From NCBI GenBank assembly GCA_900472175.1, contig UCHD01000001.1, forward strand, positions 855,665 to 919,664: DNA of 64,000 nucleotides, given 5' to 3'. The notes under the pieces are model-generated. The model searched no databases. It saw only the letters and a program-made list of their open reading frames with translations, and had not been told where the DNA came from. The position numbers were made by a program, and so were the translations under genes. This document shows positions 19,463-27,477 of this stretch, piece after piece. Within the stretch, counting starts at the first letter, position 1. Each line of letters starts with the position of its first letter. Origin of the DNA: Hyphomicrobiales bacterium (GTDB taxonomy: Bacteria > Pseudomonadota > Alphaproteobacteria > Rhizobiales > Rhizobiaceae).

Positions 19463-20236
19463 CTAATTGGAAAACTGTTCGGCAAGGATACGGTCCGACC
19501 AGGAGTAATCCGGATCCGACAGAATATGCGCCGTCTTGTTTTCCGATTCGGCGATCCGCACCTTCACCACCGATTTGACCTCGATATGATCAGCGACCGC
19601 GTTGACCGGACGTTTTTCGGGTTCGAGAATGTCGATATCAACGGTCACCTTGTTGGGTAGCAATGCGCCGCGCCAGCGCCGTGGCCGGAAGGGGCTGACC
19701 GGTGTCAGGGCGAGAAGCGGCGCTTCCAGCGGCAGAATCGGGCCATGGGCGGACAGATTGTAGGCCGTCGAGCCGGCGGGTGTGGAGAGCAGGACGCCGT
19801 CGCAGACCAGTTCCTCCAGCCGCACCCGGTCATCGACCACGACCCGGAGCTTGGCGGCCTGATAGGACTGGCGAAATAGATAGACCTCGTTGATCGCCAG
19901 CGCCTTAAACGTGTTGCCGTCGGCGTCTGTGGTCTTCATCTCAAGCGGCCGGAACGTGTTCTCGACGGCCTCAGCCAGGCGCTCATGCAGGTTTTCGGTG
20001 CTGTAGCGGTTCATCAGGAAGCCGATCGAGCCACGGTTCATGCCGTAGATCAGCTTGCCGGAATTCATCGTCTTGTGCAGTGTCTGCAGCATGAAGCCGT
20101 CGCCGCCAAGGGCCACGATCACATCCGCTTCGGCCGGATCTTCCTGGCCGTACAGAGCGATAAGTTCTGCCTCCGCCGCCTGTGCCTCGTCGGTGGCGGA
20201 AGCGGCGAACGCGATGGTTTTGAACGTGCGAGCCAT
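19463..20236 (-). CDS. nadK: NAD kinase
   Basis: NadK phosphorylates NAD+ with ATP to make NADP+. The 257-residue length matches the short alphaproteobacterial form. The nucleotide-binding GGDG is in VIVALGGDGFMLQTLHK near residues 40-55, followed by NEVYLFR and the glycine-rich DGVLLSTPAGSTAYNLSAHG near residues 148-167 that closes over NAD. MARTFKTIAF at 20236 is taken as the start, since the 21 codons upstream do not resemble the family. It has its own upstream region, shared with the glycosyltransferase downstream end. Confidence 0.96.
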   Translation of the reverse strand: MARTFKTIAFAASATDEAQAAEAELIALYGQEDPAEADVIVALGGDGFMLQTLHKTMNSGKLIYGMNRGSIGFLMNRYSTENLHERLAEAVENTFRPLEMKTTDADGNTFKALAINEVYLFRQSYQAAKLRVVVDDRVRLEELVCDGVLLSTPAGSTAYNLSAHGPILPLEAPLLALTPVSPFRPRRWRGALLPNKVTVDIDILEPEKRPVNAVADHIEVKSVVKVRIAESENKTAHILSDPDYSWSDRILAEQFSN

Positions 20237-20385
20237 GAAATGCCTGTCTGTTTTACGCTGTGGACCGCTCCAAACGGAAGGGCCAGAAATATGGTCCATC
20301 TGAATGTTCGACAGAACGCGTCGCTAAACAGAATACAGATATTATCATGCACAAAAGAACATCACGGGGAAGAGGAGATTGAATG

Positions 20386-21231
20386 TCACTCCCGCCAATG
20401 ATCAGCGACCCACGGCGTTGGAAGGATGTATTGGCGCAGGTATTTGAGCGGTGCCTTGCCTTTCCTGCGGTCCGCGTCAAACACGCCCAAAAAATGATCG
20501 AGAGGTGTTGCGGCACGCCCTCGCTCACCAAACCGCCCGTCAATGGCATGCTGCGGGAAAAAGTTGCGCGGGAACAGAACGACACGGGCATCCGAGGGGA
20601 GGCGCGGAGCCAGGAAATAGTTCAGGGGAATTGGCCAGCGGCAATCCTGCCTGAAATGCAGAACCCAGCGACGCCGAAAAAACTTGACGCCGCCCGGAGC
20701 GTTACGGGTGACGAAACGCTGTTCAAATTCATATTTGTCGGCGACACCCTGCGGGTCGGCACGGAACTTTTCCTGCAGCGGAACAAGCTTGCCGACCGGA
20801 AACCGGAACAACGACGTCTGGCCGAGCCGTTCGAAAGGCGTCGTCTGGTTCTGGGCGATCATCACGTCGTCCGGTTCTCCTGCCTCGAAGAAGACGTCCA
20901 GGGAGCCGACGATGACGAGATCGAGATCCAGAAACAGCACCGGACCGCGCAGGCTGCCGAGTGTAGGCCCCCACAAGCGCGCCTTGGGCCAGATCCCCTT
21001 GGTCTTGACCGGCATCTTTTCGATATCCAGGTGTGGCAAGTCCTCCAGGAGAATTTCCGGCCGCAGACCTTCTCGATTGTCAGTGAAACAGGTGAAGGTG
21101 AAAGGCGGCGTAATGTTGCGGGCCACCATCGCGTAGAGCCGGTTGATAAACGGCGCGCCGTATTTCGTACCCCAGTTGATGCAAATTATTTGCTTCACGC
21201 CGCCACTCGCAGCCAGGACGTCTGCCGTCAT
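20386..21231 (-). CDS. Glycosyltransferase-like protein
   Basis: A protein of about 281 residues resembling GT-A fold sugar transferases. VLFLDLDLVIVGSLDVFFE near residues 98-116 is the expected D-x-D metal and nucleotide-sugar site at the end of a hydrophobic strand, and KQIICINWGTKYGAPFINRL at the N-terminus matches the first strand. The acceptor is unknown; a cell-surface glycan is plausible given the FkbM gene nearby. An AAGGA nine bases before the ATG at 21231 favours that start over one three codons earlier. No signal peptide, so cytoplasmic. Confidence 0.75.
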   Translation of the reverse strand: MTADVLAASGGVKQIICINWGTKYGAPFINRLYAMVARNITPPFTFTCFTDNREGLRPEILLEDLPHLDIEKMPVKTKGIWPKARLWGPTLGSLRGPVLFLDLDLVIVGSLDVFFEAGEPDDVMIAQNQTTPFERLGQTSLFRFPVGKLVPLQEKFRADPQGVADKYEFEQRFVTRNAPGGVKFFRRRWVLHFRQDCRWPIPLNYFLAPRLPSDARVVLFPRNFFPQHAIDGRFGERGRAATPLDHFLGVFDADRRKGKAPLKYLRQYILPTPWVADHWRE

Positions 21232-21770
21232 GCTTGTCATTCCTTATTTCGTGCCGGGGCTTGTCGCTCAGGCATTCAGACCAGTTCCAACGGCCTAACG
21301 CGCTCGCATATAGGTTTGCTACGGCCTGATTCTAAGTGGTTATTGCATATCCTTCGCGTCGCTACCTTACGCGAAGCGCTGATAAGCTCACCAAGCATTC
21401 AATAAATAAGGATTTTTGCGCGTTGGAAATGTTGCGTGCAGCGCAAGGGGAAGAATTTGTTCGGTTTCAGGCCGAAGAGACGCCCGGCTGTACCCCCGGG
21501 TGCCGCTCCAACTGCTTCGCAAGGCGCGTATATCGGTGGGGCCCGTTGGCCTTTCCCGTCAGGACCGGGCTTGGTTTCTGGCCGGTTTCAACCAGCAGGA
21601 AATCGCGCTTGCGTGTAAACTCCTAGAAAGCGTCGTTAAGTTTTCGCCAGCCGTGAGTTCGCATCTGAAAGATAGAAAATCGTATATAATTCATAATTTC
21701 CTCAAGTATTACTTTCGAAAATTCCAATGTATATCCGGTTATCAAAAACAATAGCTATTTTATCTGGGGT
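21232..21770. other. Intergenic region, possibly a decayed gene
   Basis: About 540 bases between the divergent glycosyltransferase and FkbM genes. One plus-strand frame around 21480-21640 reads like protein (QDRAWFLAGFNQQEIALACK) but lacks a convincing start and runs into AT-rich DNA without homology I can name, so it may be a remnant. The last 130 bases are much more AT-rich than the flanks. Confidence 0.35.
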
Positions 21771-22703
21771 ATGAAAAGACAGGAAACTTTCTATTCCATA
21801 AGTTTCACAGCAGGCAAAGTCTGCATAAAAAATTTGAGAGAAAACATGAGTCAATCTCTGAATTTGATGATGACGCTTCTGCGGCCAAAAAGAAGAAAAA
21901 AATATCTTGCGAGAATATTGCAACAAGTTAGCAAAACAAACCCGAGCACGTTCCTGGATGTCTGTAAATCAATAGGTATAAACCAGGTCCGCTACCAATT
22001 CATGGGCAAATACCCGATGCTTCTCGATACCAGGGGACAAAGCATCGCGGAGGAGGTGCTGGAGAAGGGCTGCTTCCAGGCATCGCTGTTCGAAACGCTG
22101 TCCCGCCTATACGCAAATAGGGACGTGTGCTTCGTCAATATCGGCGCAAACATCGGCACCTCATGCCTGAGCGCTCATGCGATGGGATTCCGCGATTTTA
22201 TTGCCTTCGAGCCGGTCCTGTCGAACTTTGAGCTGCTGGAGTACAACCTAAACCAGTTGAGGGAGACGAGCCAAATTGAGTTGCGGCGCGAAGCAGTCGG
22301 CGATGTTGCGGGAACAGGCAGCATCAATCTCAACCCAACAAGCATAGGCCGCCACTCGTTTGTCCGTGATTTTCACAAGGGGCAGGAAGAGGTTCCGCTG
22401 GTCCGGTTGGACGACGTGCTGCCCGCGAAAAGAGGCTTCCTGTTCATGGACACGGAAGGTTATGAACTGAACGTCTTGGAGGGTGCTCGCCAGTACCTGC
22501 GTAACCATGCCGACGGCATCTGCGCCGAAATCACACCTGCTCTTATCGGTCAGAACAACGTTGCGGAGATCGATGATATTCTGCAGGAGAACTTCCCACT
22601 CCTCTATGATGCCGACGGGAAGCGATACGCCAGCCTGAAGGAGGTCCGGGCACTTCAGGAGGGCCATCAGGTGGATATTATCGGTCTGAAAGCCGCGCGC
22701 TAA
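21771..22703 (+). CDS. FkbM-family methyltransferase
   Basis: A SAM-dependent O-methyltransferase of the FkbM family, 310 residues as given or 285 if it begins at the ATG at 21846, which has GAGAG upstream. Motif I is VNIGANIGTSCLSAHAMG (about residues 122-139), the SAM-binding acidic residue is in FIAFEPVLSNFELLEYN, and the catalytic region is FLFMDTEGYELNVLEGA. Such enzymes often methylate sugars or lipids of surface glycans, but the substrate here is unknown. Its first 200 bases are AT-rich, unlike the rest of the chromosome, which suggests acquisition with the neighbouring glycosyltransferase. Confidence 0.85.
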   Translation: MKRQETFYSISFTAGKVCIKNLRENMSQSLNLMMTLLRPKRRKKYLARILQQVSKTNPSTFLDVCKSIGINQVRYQFMGKYPMLLDTRGQSIAEEVLEKGCFQASLFETLSRLYANRDVCFVNIGANIGTSCLSAHAMGFRDFIAFEPVLSNFELLEYNLNQLRETSQIELRREAVGDVAGTGSINLNPTSIGRHSFVRDFHKGQEEVPLVRLDDVLPAKRGFLFMDTEGYELNVLEGARQYLRNHADGICAEITPALIGQNNVAEIDDILQENFPLLYDADGKRYASLKEVRALQEGHQVDIIGLKAAR

Positions 22704-23245
22704 AACAGGAAAACTCACGCGGCACGGTTGACCGTATCCTCGATGGTGCGGTGCATATGGCGCATTACCGGATCGGTCCCGCTGATCCGGCTTGGCCCTG
22801 CGGTGTTCAACACCGGTCTTGAAGTGCATTCGAGAGGAAGCGGTGTCGCCCTCACTTTCGGCAGGATAGTCTCCGGAAAACGTGATTCTTTCGCTGAAAC
22901 CGGAGAATCATGCGGAGGGGCGAAAGACCAACTCACGTCACATGGAGCGGTTGCGCCCCAGCCAGTTTCCACGATGTCCGTGCCAAGGCGGCTTGGGCAT
23001 TGCTTCGCTATGGGGATGCAGATTGCCAACAGCCTGCGGTAAATGCAGCAGTTCTCTCATCGGCAGTTTGTCTCGATCAGGGTTCGCCCGATCTACGGCC
23101 GAATGTACCGCTCGTGTGGTGCGGACCAGTCGAATGTCTCAGGAGAACGTTGCAAGCCAAGGGAAATCAGTTGCCACATGCCGCACCGTGATACGCGGGT
23201 ATTTGACCGAGAACATCTCTCAATGATTTTCAGATTGAAGAAAAA
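22704..23245. other. Intergenic region next to attL
   Basis: About 540 bases between the FkbM gene and the prophage left end. Several short frames are open on both strands but none has a ribosome site or recognisable motif. Nothing else could be identified. Confidence 0.35.
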
Positions 23246-23261
23246 TGGTGCCCCCACCAGG
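23246..23261. repeat. attL core
   Basis: The 16 bases TGGTGCCCCCACCAGG are identical to the end of tRNA-Thr at the far boundary and here have no tRNA body attached. This is the displaced original 3' end of the tRNA gene. The integrase stop codon is ten bases away. Confidence 0.9.
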
Positions 23262-23270
23262 GCTACCATA

Positions 23271-24362
23271 TCATTTTTTTGATGTTGTTTTCATTGTGTT
23301 TTCCGGATTCATTCCCTCACCGAGATTAGGGTGAGGGATTTCTATGTTCCCTATCTGGTCTGCGACGATCCGGCTGCCCTCGATACCGAGGCGGGCCCGA
23401 TCCACTCCCTTAGTGTAAATTTGGGCTGTCGCAATGTTCGTCCAGCCATACTGCGCGAGCAGATGATGTGTCGCCGCGCCGCCTTCAGCCGCCAGCGTGG
23501 CGCTGAGCTTGCGGAGCCCGTGCGCTGATTTGGTCACGCCCGCTTCGGTGCACTTCTCCCTGAACCAATTTCCAAAGCTCTCTTTCGTGAAGGGGCGCCC
23601 ATGCGCGTTCTCGACGAGGTGAAGCCCGCGGCGTGGCGTGGTGTCCATTACGGCCAGCAGGACGTCTGGCAGCTCGACAGTGACCCGAGCGCCGGTCTTT
23701 GCCGTGTCCATCGAGAGAATCCGTCCGCTGATGTGCTGTCGGCCGGCTAGGACGACGTCAGAGCGCCGTAGGCCAGCCAGCAGCATAAGCTCCATAGCCA
23801 AGCGCTCCGGCGTTCCCACGGTGTGTCTGGTGCGGAACCCTTTCACGTCATCAACCGTCCAAGCCGGAAAGCCATCGGACTTGTAGGATGGCTTCTCAAC
23901 GCCGATGGTTGGATCAGTAGCGATCAGCCGCATCTTCTTCGCCCACGAAAACAGCCCCCTCATGGCCTTCAGGAAGTTTCCTGCCTGCGCCGGCGTCTCG
24001 TGGCGCTTATCGACACCCTCCTGGATGACGTCTTGAGAGATAGCGGAGAGGGCTGCTCGAGCATTTCCCTTTAAGACCTTTGCCATGATCAGGCGCTGCT
24101 GCTTCTGCGTTGAAGCGCTATATCCCTGCCAGCGGGCGCTTTCGGTCGTATAACGGCCCCACAGCCATTCGAGCGTGTTCTCGTAGACTTTCGGGGCTAC
24201 CACCGGCTCGCCGGTCAGAGCAGCCATGTACGCGGCCTTGAATGCTGGATCGTTCGGGTTCGGGAGCCGGGTTCTTTTCCCTTTGCCGATACGGAAATAA
24301 AAGACCCACTTTTCATGGCGGGTCTTTTGCTTGTGAACGTGGAGGGGGAGCTTTCTTGGCAT
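23271..24362 (-). CDS. int: Phage integrase, tyrosine recombinase family
   Basis: A site-specific recombinase that joins phage and host att sites. The 363 residues comprise an N-terminal arm-binding part (MPRKLPLHVHKQKTRHEKWV), a SAM-like core-binding domain (about 70-160) and a catalytic domain. The first arginine is in LLAGLRRSDVV, the H-x-x-R is HGLRKLSATL, and the tyrosine nucleophile is in AQIYTKGVDR; the second histidine position reads as Trp (QYGWTN), a known variant. ATG 24362 is used; a TTG 12 codons upstream overlaps the preceding gene. The gene is adjacent to attL, as expected for a phage integrated by this enzyme. Confidence 0.95.
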   Translation of the reverse strand: MPRKLPLHVHKQKTRHEKWVFYFRIGKGKRTRLPNPNDPAFKAAYMAALTGEPVVAPKVYENTLEWLWGRYTTESARWQGYSASTQKQQRLIMAKVLKGNARAALSAISQDVIQEGVDKRHETPAQAGNFLKAMRGLFSWAKKMRLIATDPTIGVEKPSYKSDGFPAWTVDDVKGFRTRHTVGTPERLAMELMLLAGLRRSDVVLAGRQHISGRILSMDTAKTGARVTVELPDVLLAVMDTTPRRGLHLVENAHGRPFTKESFGNWFREKCTEAGVTKSAHGLRKLSATLAAEGGAATHHLLAQYGWTNIATAQIYTKGVDRARLGIEGSRIVADQIGNIEIPHPNLGEGMNPENTMKTTSKK

Positions 24363-24372
24363 CCCCGAACCA

Positions 24373-24543
24373 TCATAGGACGGGGCGTGAGTAGTCAATT
24401 CCAGCTTCCTTCAACGATTTCTGCTCCGGATAGACGGTGAAAACGGCTTCTCCGACGCGGATTTCCACCTTGCAGCCAGTCTGTTTGGCCACTTCGGCGG
24501 CCCGGAGCATGTCGGGCTTGCGAATGAGGGAAGGCGTCGTCAA
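24373..24543 (-). CDS. Small phage protein before integrase
   Basis: A 56-residue frame starting at TTG 24543 and ending 11 bases before the integrase ATG. Its start overlaps the stop of the preceding gene in the four bases TTGA, and GGGGAG lies about eight bases upstream, so it should be translated by coupling. The sequence (start MTTPSLIRKPDMLRAAEVAK, then VEIRVGEAVFTVYPE) is protein-like with a helix followed by two strands, as in small DNA-binding proteins. Position suggests an excisionase or recombination directionality factor, but I see no diagnostic motif. Confidence 0.6.
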   Translation of the reverse strand: MTTPSLIRKPDMLRAAEVAKQTGCKVEIRVGEAVFTVYPEQKSLKEAGIDYSRPVL

Positions 24544-24875
24544 GTTCGGTTCTCCCCACTTTCCCCGTTATCCACAGGGCGTTTGGTAGCGATCGACCGG
24601 AGGAAAAAAGCGAGCAGCACTTCCCCATTTTCAGTTATTGTCGTTCCCAAGCTGTCAACGCCGTCCTTGATTTCGAGGAAAAACTGCGCTTTGCATGCGA
24701 TATCTGTCATTGAATGGCAGGGGTAGGCGGCGATGTCGAGTTCGACCTTTTCAAGCTCTCTCCACTCGATGCAGTTGGTAGCGTTGTCAAAGTCTCGGTC
24801 GAATACCGCCTCCCATGAAGCCTTTGCTTGATGGTACCGGGCGACGACTTGTTCAATGGTAGGCGCCTTTATCAT
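24540..24875 (-). CDS. Phage hypothetical protein
   Basis: A 111-residue, mostly helical, acidic protein (KAPTIEQVVARYHQAKASWE at the start). I cannot name a family. It overlaps the S24-like gene upstream by ATGA and the 56-residue gene downstream by TTGA, so it is part of a tightly coupled minus-strand operon. Cytoplasmic, no membrane segment. Role unknown. Confidence 0.7.
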   Translation of the reverse strand: MIKAPTIEQVVARYHQAKASWEAVFDRDFDNATNCIEWRELEKVELDIAAYPCHSMTDIACKAQFFLEIKDGVDSLGTTITENGEVLLAFFLRSIATKRPVDNGESGENRT

Positions 24876-25234
24876 TGGGCCGGCTCCCGCAGAAACCGAT
24901 CGTCTCTCACTTTGATATCCGCCACAACATAGGCGAGCACGATCTCCCGGAATTCATCCCGACCCAAGATGTGCTCTGTGACGTAAACTGGGTTGTCGAA
25001 TTTGAGCCGCACCTTGCCGCCCATGATGTTTTGGACGCGATAGATGGCTTCTCCGCCGCCGATATCGATCAAATAAAGGCCTTCCCCACAATAGCGGTCT
25101 GTGGGGGCCAATAGCACATAGTCCCAGTTGGACCGGAGGGCCGGCTCCATGCCGTCGCCCTTGACGAGGTGGACGCGAAATTTGTCCGACAGAACCTTGT
25201 CGGCAGGGATGGCGGGTGCGAAGAAATCGTTCAT
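24872..25234 (-). CDS. S24/LexA-like domain protein lacking the catalytic serine
   Basis: A 120-residue protein consisting only of an S24 peptidase-like domain, without a DNA-binding part. The region VKGDGMEPALRSNWDYVLLA near residues 25-44 matches the LexA/CI motif GDSMEP, but the serine nucleophile is glycine. The usual lysine position near IYRVQN reads arginine, so self-cleavage is not expected. It overlaps both neighbours by ATGA. It could pair with the dimerisation domain of the CI-like repressor and so act as a modulator; this is inference. Confidence 0.75.
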   Translation of the reverse strand: MNDFFAPAIPADKVLSDKFRVHLVKGDGMEPALRSNWDYVLLAPTDRYCGEGLYLIDIGGGEAIYRVQNIMGGKVRLKFDNPVYVTEHILGRDEFREIVLAYVVADIKVRDDRFLREPAQ

Positions 25235-25920
25235 GATGCCAACTCCGCAATGAACCTGTTCGCGGCCTTGGAAGAGAACTCGTCGCCGAATTCGCCCCGT
25301 ATGAATGCGGCTTTCGCCCGTACGTCGGCCATGGTCTCGCACTTGAACCCGACGATTTTGTCCTCGATCTCGATCGCCCTGTCCCAAGCAGCGAATCTGG
25401 CATCGTCAGCAGCCACATAGCCACTGGACATCATCCACGCGTCGAACGTCGCCTGCCGCTCATCAAACAGTGCCAAGACCCTGGCGCGGTGGTGACCGAG
25501 TTCTGCGACGCGTTTCCGGTGATTGGCTTCATATGCGGCCATGGACGCGACCTCCACCGCATCCTTCGGCGGGGTCATGACCATCTCATACATGTTTGCC
25601 ATCTCGCGCTGACGGCGGTCGAAAAGCTCAGCGATCTGGTGCCGAAACCGGTTCACCACCGGGACTTGGTAGAGCGAAGGCGCGAACTCGCTTTTGTGCA
25701 CCCATGCTTCAGAGGGCCGCGACGGGTCTTTCCACCGCTCGGACATGCCCGCATCGAGCAGCCTTGCCTCCGCCTTAAGCTTGGCATGGTCTTCGATCAG
25801 TTGATCAAGTGTTGTGGCTTCCGCCATAGGCGCGGCCGCGGCAATGCCAACAACAGCGGTTCGTGGCAGGGAGACGGCAGCGAGAAGGCCAAGGGCCTTG
25901 CGGCGGGAGATATTAGGCAT
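25231..25920 (-). CDS. Phage protein with a twin-arginine type leader
   Basis: A 229-residue protein beginning MPNISRRKALGLLAAVSLP, which has the S-R-R-x-A-L pattern and hydrophobic run of a Tat signal peptide, followed by AAAAPMAEA as a possible cut. The rest is helical, with His- and Arg-rich segments (ANHRKRVAELGHHRARVLAL) and no known domain. The ATG at 25920 is chosen among three close methionines because the Tat motif directly follows. It is the middle gene of the minus-strand immunity operon, where an exported protein is unexpected. Function unknown. Confidence 0.72.
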   Translation of the reverse strand: MPNISRRKALGLLAAVSLPRTAVVGIAAAAPMAEATTLDQLIEDHAKLKAEARLLDAGMSERWKDPSRPSEAWVHKSEFAPSLYQVPVVNRFRHQIAELFDRRQREMANMYEMVMTPPKDAVEVASMAAYEANHRKRVAELGHHRARVLALFDERQATFDAWMMSSGYVAADDARFAAWDRAIEIEDKIVGFKCETMADVRAKAAFIRGEFGDEFSSKAANRFIAELAS

Positions 25921-26161
25921 TGTCATTGTCATTCTCCCTCTCATACTCGACGAACAGACTGGTCTCCGCTTTGCCCAGGCCGATAAAAGCCTGATAGAGC
26001 GTGTCAGCGACTGCTGTATCGGTGGGGTCGTAGTTGGGGCTGGACAGGGCAAGCCAAACGGTCAGAACAGCAGCCTTCGCCTTGCTGACCTCATCACGGC
26101 TTTCCAGATCGGTTATGCGCATCGGCACAGCTTCGCCGGCCGACTGAATCGGAGTTTTCAT
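25913..26161 (-). CDS. Small phage protein, hypothetical
   Basis: An 82-residue acidic protein (MKTPIQSAGEAVPMRITDLE, ending YERENDNDNA). AGGAGA lies seven bases before the ATG at 26161 and too close to the ATG two codons upstream, so the former is used. It overlaps the Tat-leader gene by eight bases. Predominantly helical; no recognised domain. Confidence 0.65.
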   Translation of the reverse strand: MKTPIQSAGEAVPMRITDLESRDEVSKAKAAVLTVWLALSSPNYDPTDTAVADTLYQAFIGLGKAETSLFVEYERENDNDNA

Positions 26162-26208
26162 TTTCATTCTCCTGATTGAAAGGGGGATCGGGCTATCGCG
26201 GCCCGGCG

Positions 26209-26982
26209 CTACTCGCGTTGAACAAGTCGTAATTTGCCTTGGCCCTGGCGCTCTTCGATGTGGCGCTTTGCCAGTAAATACAGGCCGTTCCGCATTGCGA
26301 CCCGCGCGCGTCCGGCATCAAACTGACGGCGCCAACTCGCGCCAATCTTGGAGCGGCTGCCGAACTCCGGCGAGCAGCTCATCTCGATCAAACGATTTCC
26401 CAGCCAGATAGTGCCGCCTTTGCATGGTGCGAGGTTGAATTCGGTCCAGAGATCGTGCGCAGTGCAGGTGAGGGGCGATTGGAGGCGGTCTTCCATCTCG
26501 GCGAGGCGAACGGACAGTTCAGCCTGCTCCTTTTGCATGACGGTCACCTTGTGAATGATTTGTTTCGTCATGCCGTCACCGCGGCGGAACATCTCCAGGA
26601 TGTCATCGGGCAGCCCCGTCGGCAACTTTCCCTGCATCACATCACGGACGACAGTATTGAACCACGCGTGAAGCTTTGGGCTAAGGTATTTGCCATATGC
26701 CATACCCAACTGCCAGTGCGCGAAGGTCTCTCCCTTTGCAGATCCGCCTCTCGACACCTTGACCAGACCGAAGTGTGAATTACTCACCTCGGGATCAAGG
26801 CCCAAGCTGTCGGCCAGGAATTCAATGAACCGTTTAGCCTCGACGGAGCGAAGCCATTGAGCCGGCTTTCTGCTTTCCTCGGCGCCTTCTGCCTTCCAAA
26901 GGGAGGTGAGCGAAATCGTTTCGCCTTGATCGGCGATCTGGTGCCCTTCGTAGACCAGCGGGGTTTTCTGGTGAGCGTTCAT
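26209..26982 (-). CDS. KilA-N domain protein, likely phage regulator or antirepressor
   Basis: A 257-residue protein with an N-terminal KilA-N domain (about residues 8-115): LVYEGHQIADQGETISLTSL begins it, and GETFAHWQLGMAYGKYLSP and HAWFNTVVRDVM complete the usual core. A short coiled coil (about 140-165) and a basic C-terminal part follow. KilA-N proteins in phages bind DNA or act as antirepressors. It overlaps the XRE gene upstream by ATGA, so the two are expressed together. Because the CI-like protein lacks cleavage residues, an antirepressor role here would be logical but is not shown. Confidence 0.88.
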   Translation of the reverse strand: MNAHQKTPLVYEGHQIADQGETISLTSLWKAEGAEESRKPAQWLRSVEAKRFIEFLADSLGLDPEVSNSHFGLVKVSRGGSAKGETFAHWQLGMAYGKYLSPKLHAWFNTVVRDVMQGKLPTGLPDDILEMFRRGDGMTKQIIHKVTVMQKEQAELSVRLAEMEDRLQSPLTCTAHDLWTEFNLAPCKGGTIWLGNRLIEMSCSPEFGSRSKIGASWRRQFDAGRARVAMRNGLYLLAKRHIEERQGQGKLRLVQRE

Positions 26983-27383
26983 CGCGCGCCCTCCATCGCC
27001 TGCAAAAGGCTCAGTGAGTTCTGCGCGATCGACTTGGCATTCAGTGCCACGGCCGAGACTGCGTAACCGTCGGCGCCGCCGATACCATCCCCGACCTTGT
27101 CGAGGGCGTGCAGGAGGTCAGAGATTTCTTCGATCTGTTCGCGGAGCTCGGTGAGACGGGGTAGGGGCATCTGCACCCCGTGTGGCAGATCAATACCGAG
27201 CACGCCGGAGAGTTTCAGGAGGTTCATGCCCGAAGGTGTGGTTTCGTCGCGCTCCCACTGGCTGACGGCCTGGACCGTGACGCCCATCTGGGCGGCGATC
27301 TCGCTCTGACCGAGGCACTTCATTTTACGCGCGGTGCGGAGCGTCGAGCCCAGAGTTTTGGTGATTGTCGGATAGGCGTTCAT
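26979..27383 (-). CDS. XRE-family helix-turn-helix regulator
   Basis: A 134-residue protein with an XRE DNA-binding domain at residues 8-65; QSEIAAQMGVTVQAVSQWER is the helix-turn-helix. The C-terminal half is helical, probably for oligomer formation. It is first in the leftward operon that ends in integrase. Its upstream 94 bases carry a palindrome related to sequences in the CI/Cro operator, so the repressor probably controls this operon too. The ATG at 27383 is where homology to XRE proteins begins. Confidence 0.88.
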   Translation of the reverse strand: MNAYPTITKTLGSTLRTARKMKCLGQSEIAAQMGVTVQAVSQWERDETTPSGMNLLKLSGVLGIDLPHGVQMPLPRLTELREQIEEISDLLHALDKVGDGIGGADGYAVSAVALNAKSIAQNSLSLLQAMEGAR

Positions 27384-27477
27384 GTTCGCTCCATCGGTTA
27401 AGATGGAGCCATTAATACATCTTGGATTAATCCGGTCAATCCGACTTGTATTAAAAATTTGTGAATGGGCGACCTTT
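27384..27477. promoter_or_regulatory. Leftward operon control region with operator-like repeats
   Basis: Between the repressor gene and the XRE gene. It contains the 10-bp palindrome GGATTAATCC at 27424-27433 and, around it, an outer inverted pair TTAATACA / TGTATTAA. The block ATTAATCC is shared with two sites in the divergent region at 28318-28399. It is AT-rich compared with its flanks. Likely a repressor-controlled promoter of the integration operon. Confidence 0.6.

Noticed and set aside
22715..23042. Open frames of about 104 codons on both strands before attL
   Set aside because: Neither has a ribosome site or a protein-like sequence, and each overlaps the other.
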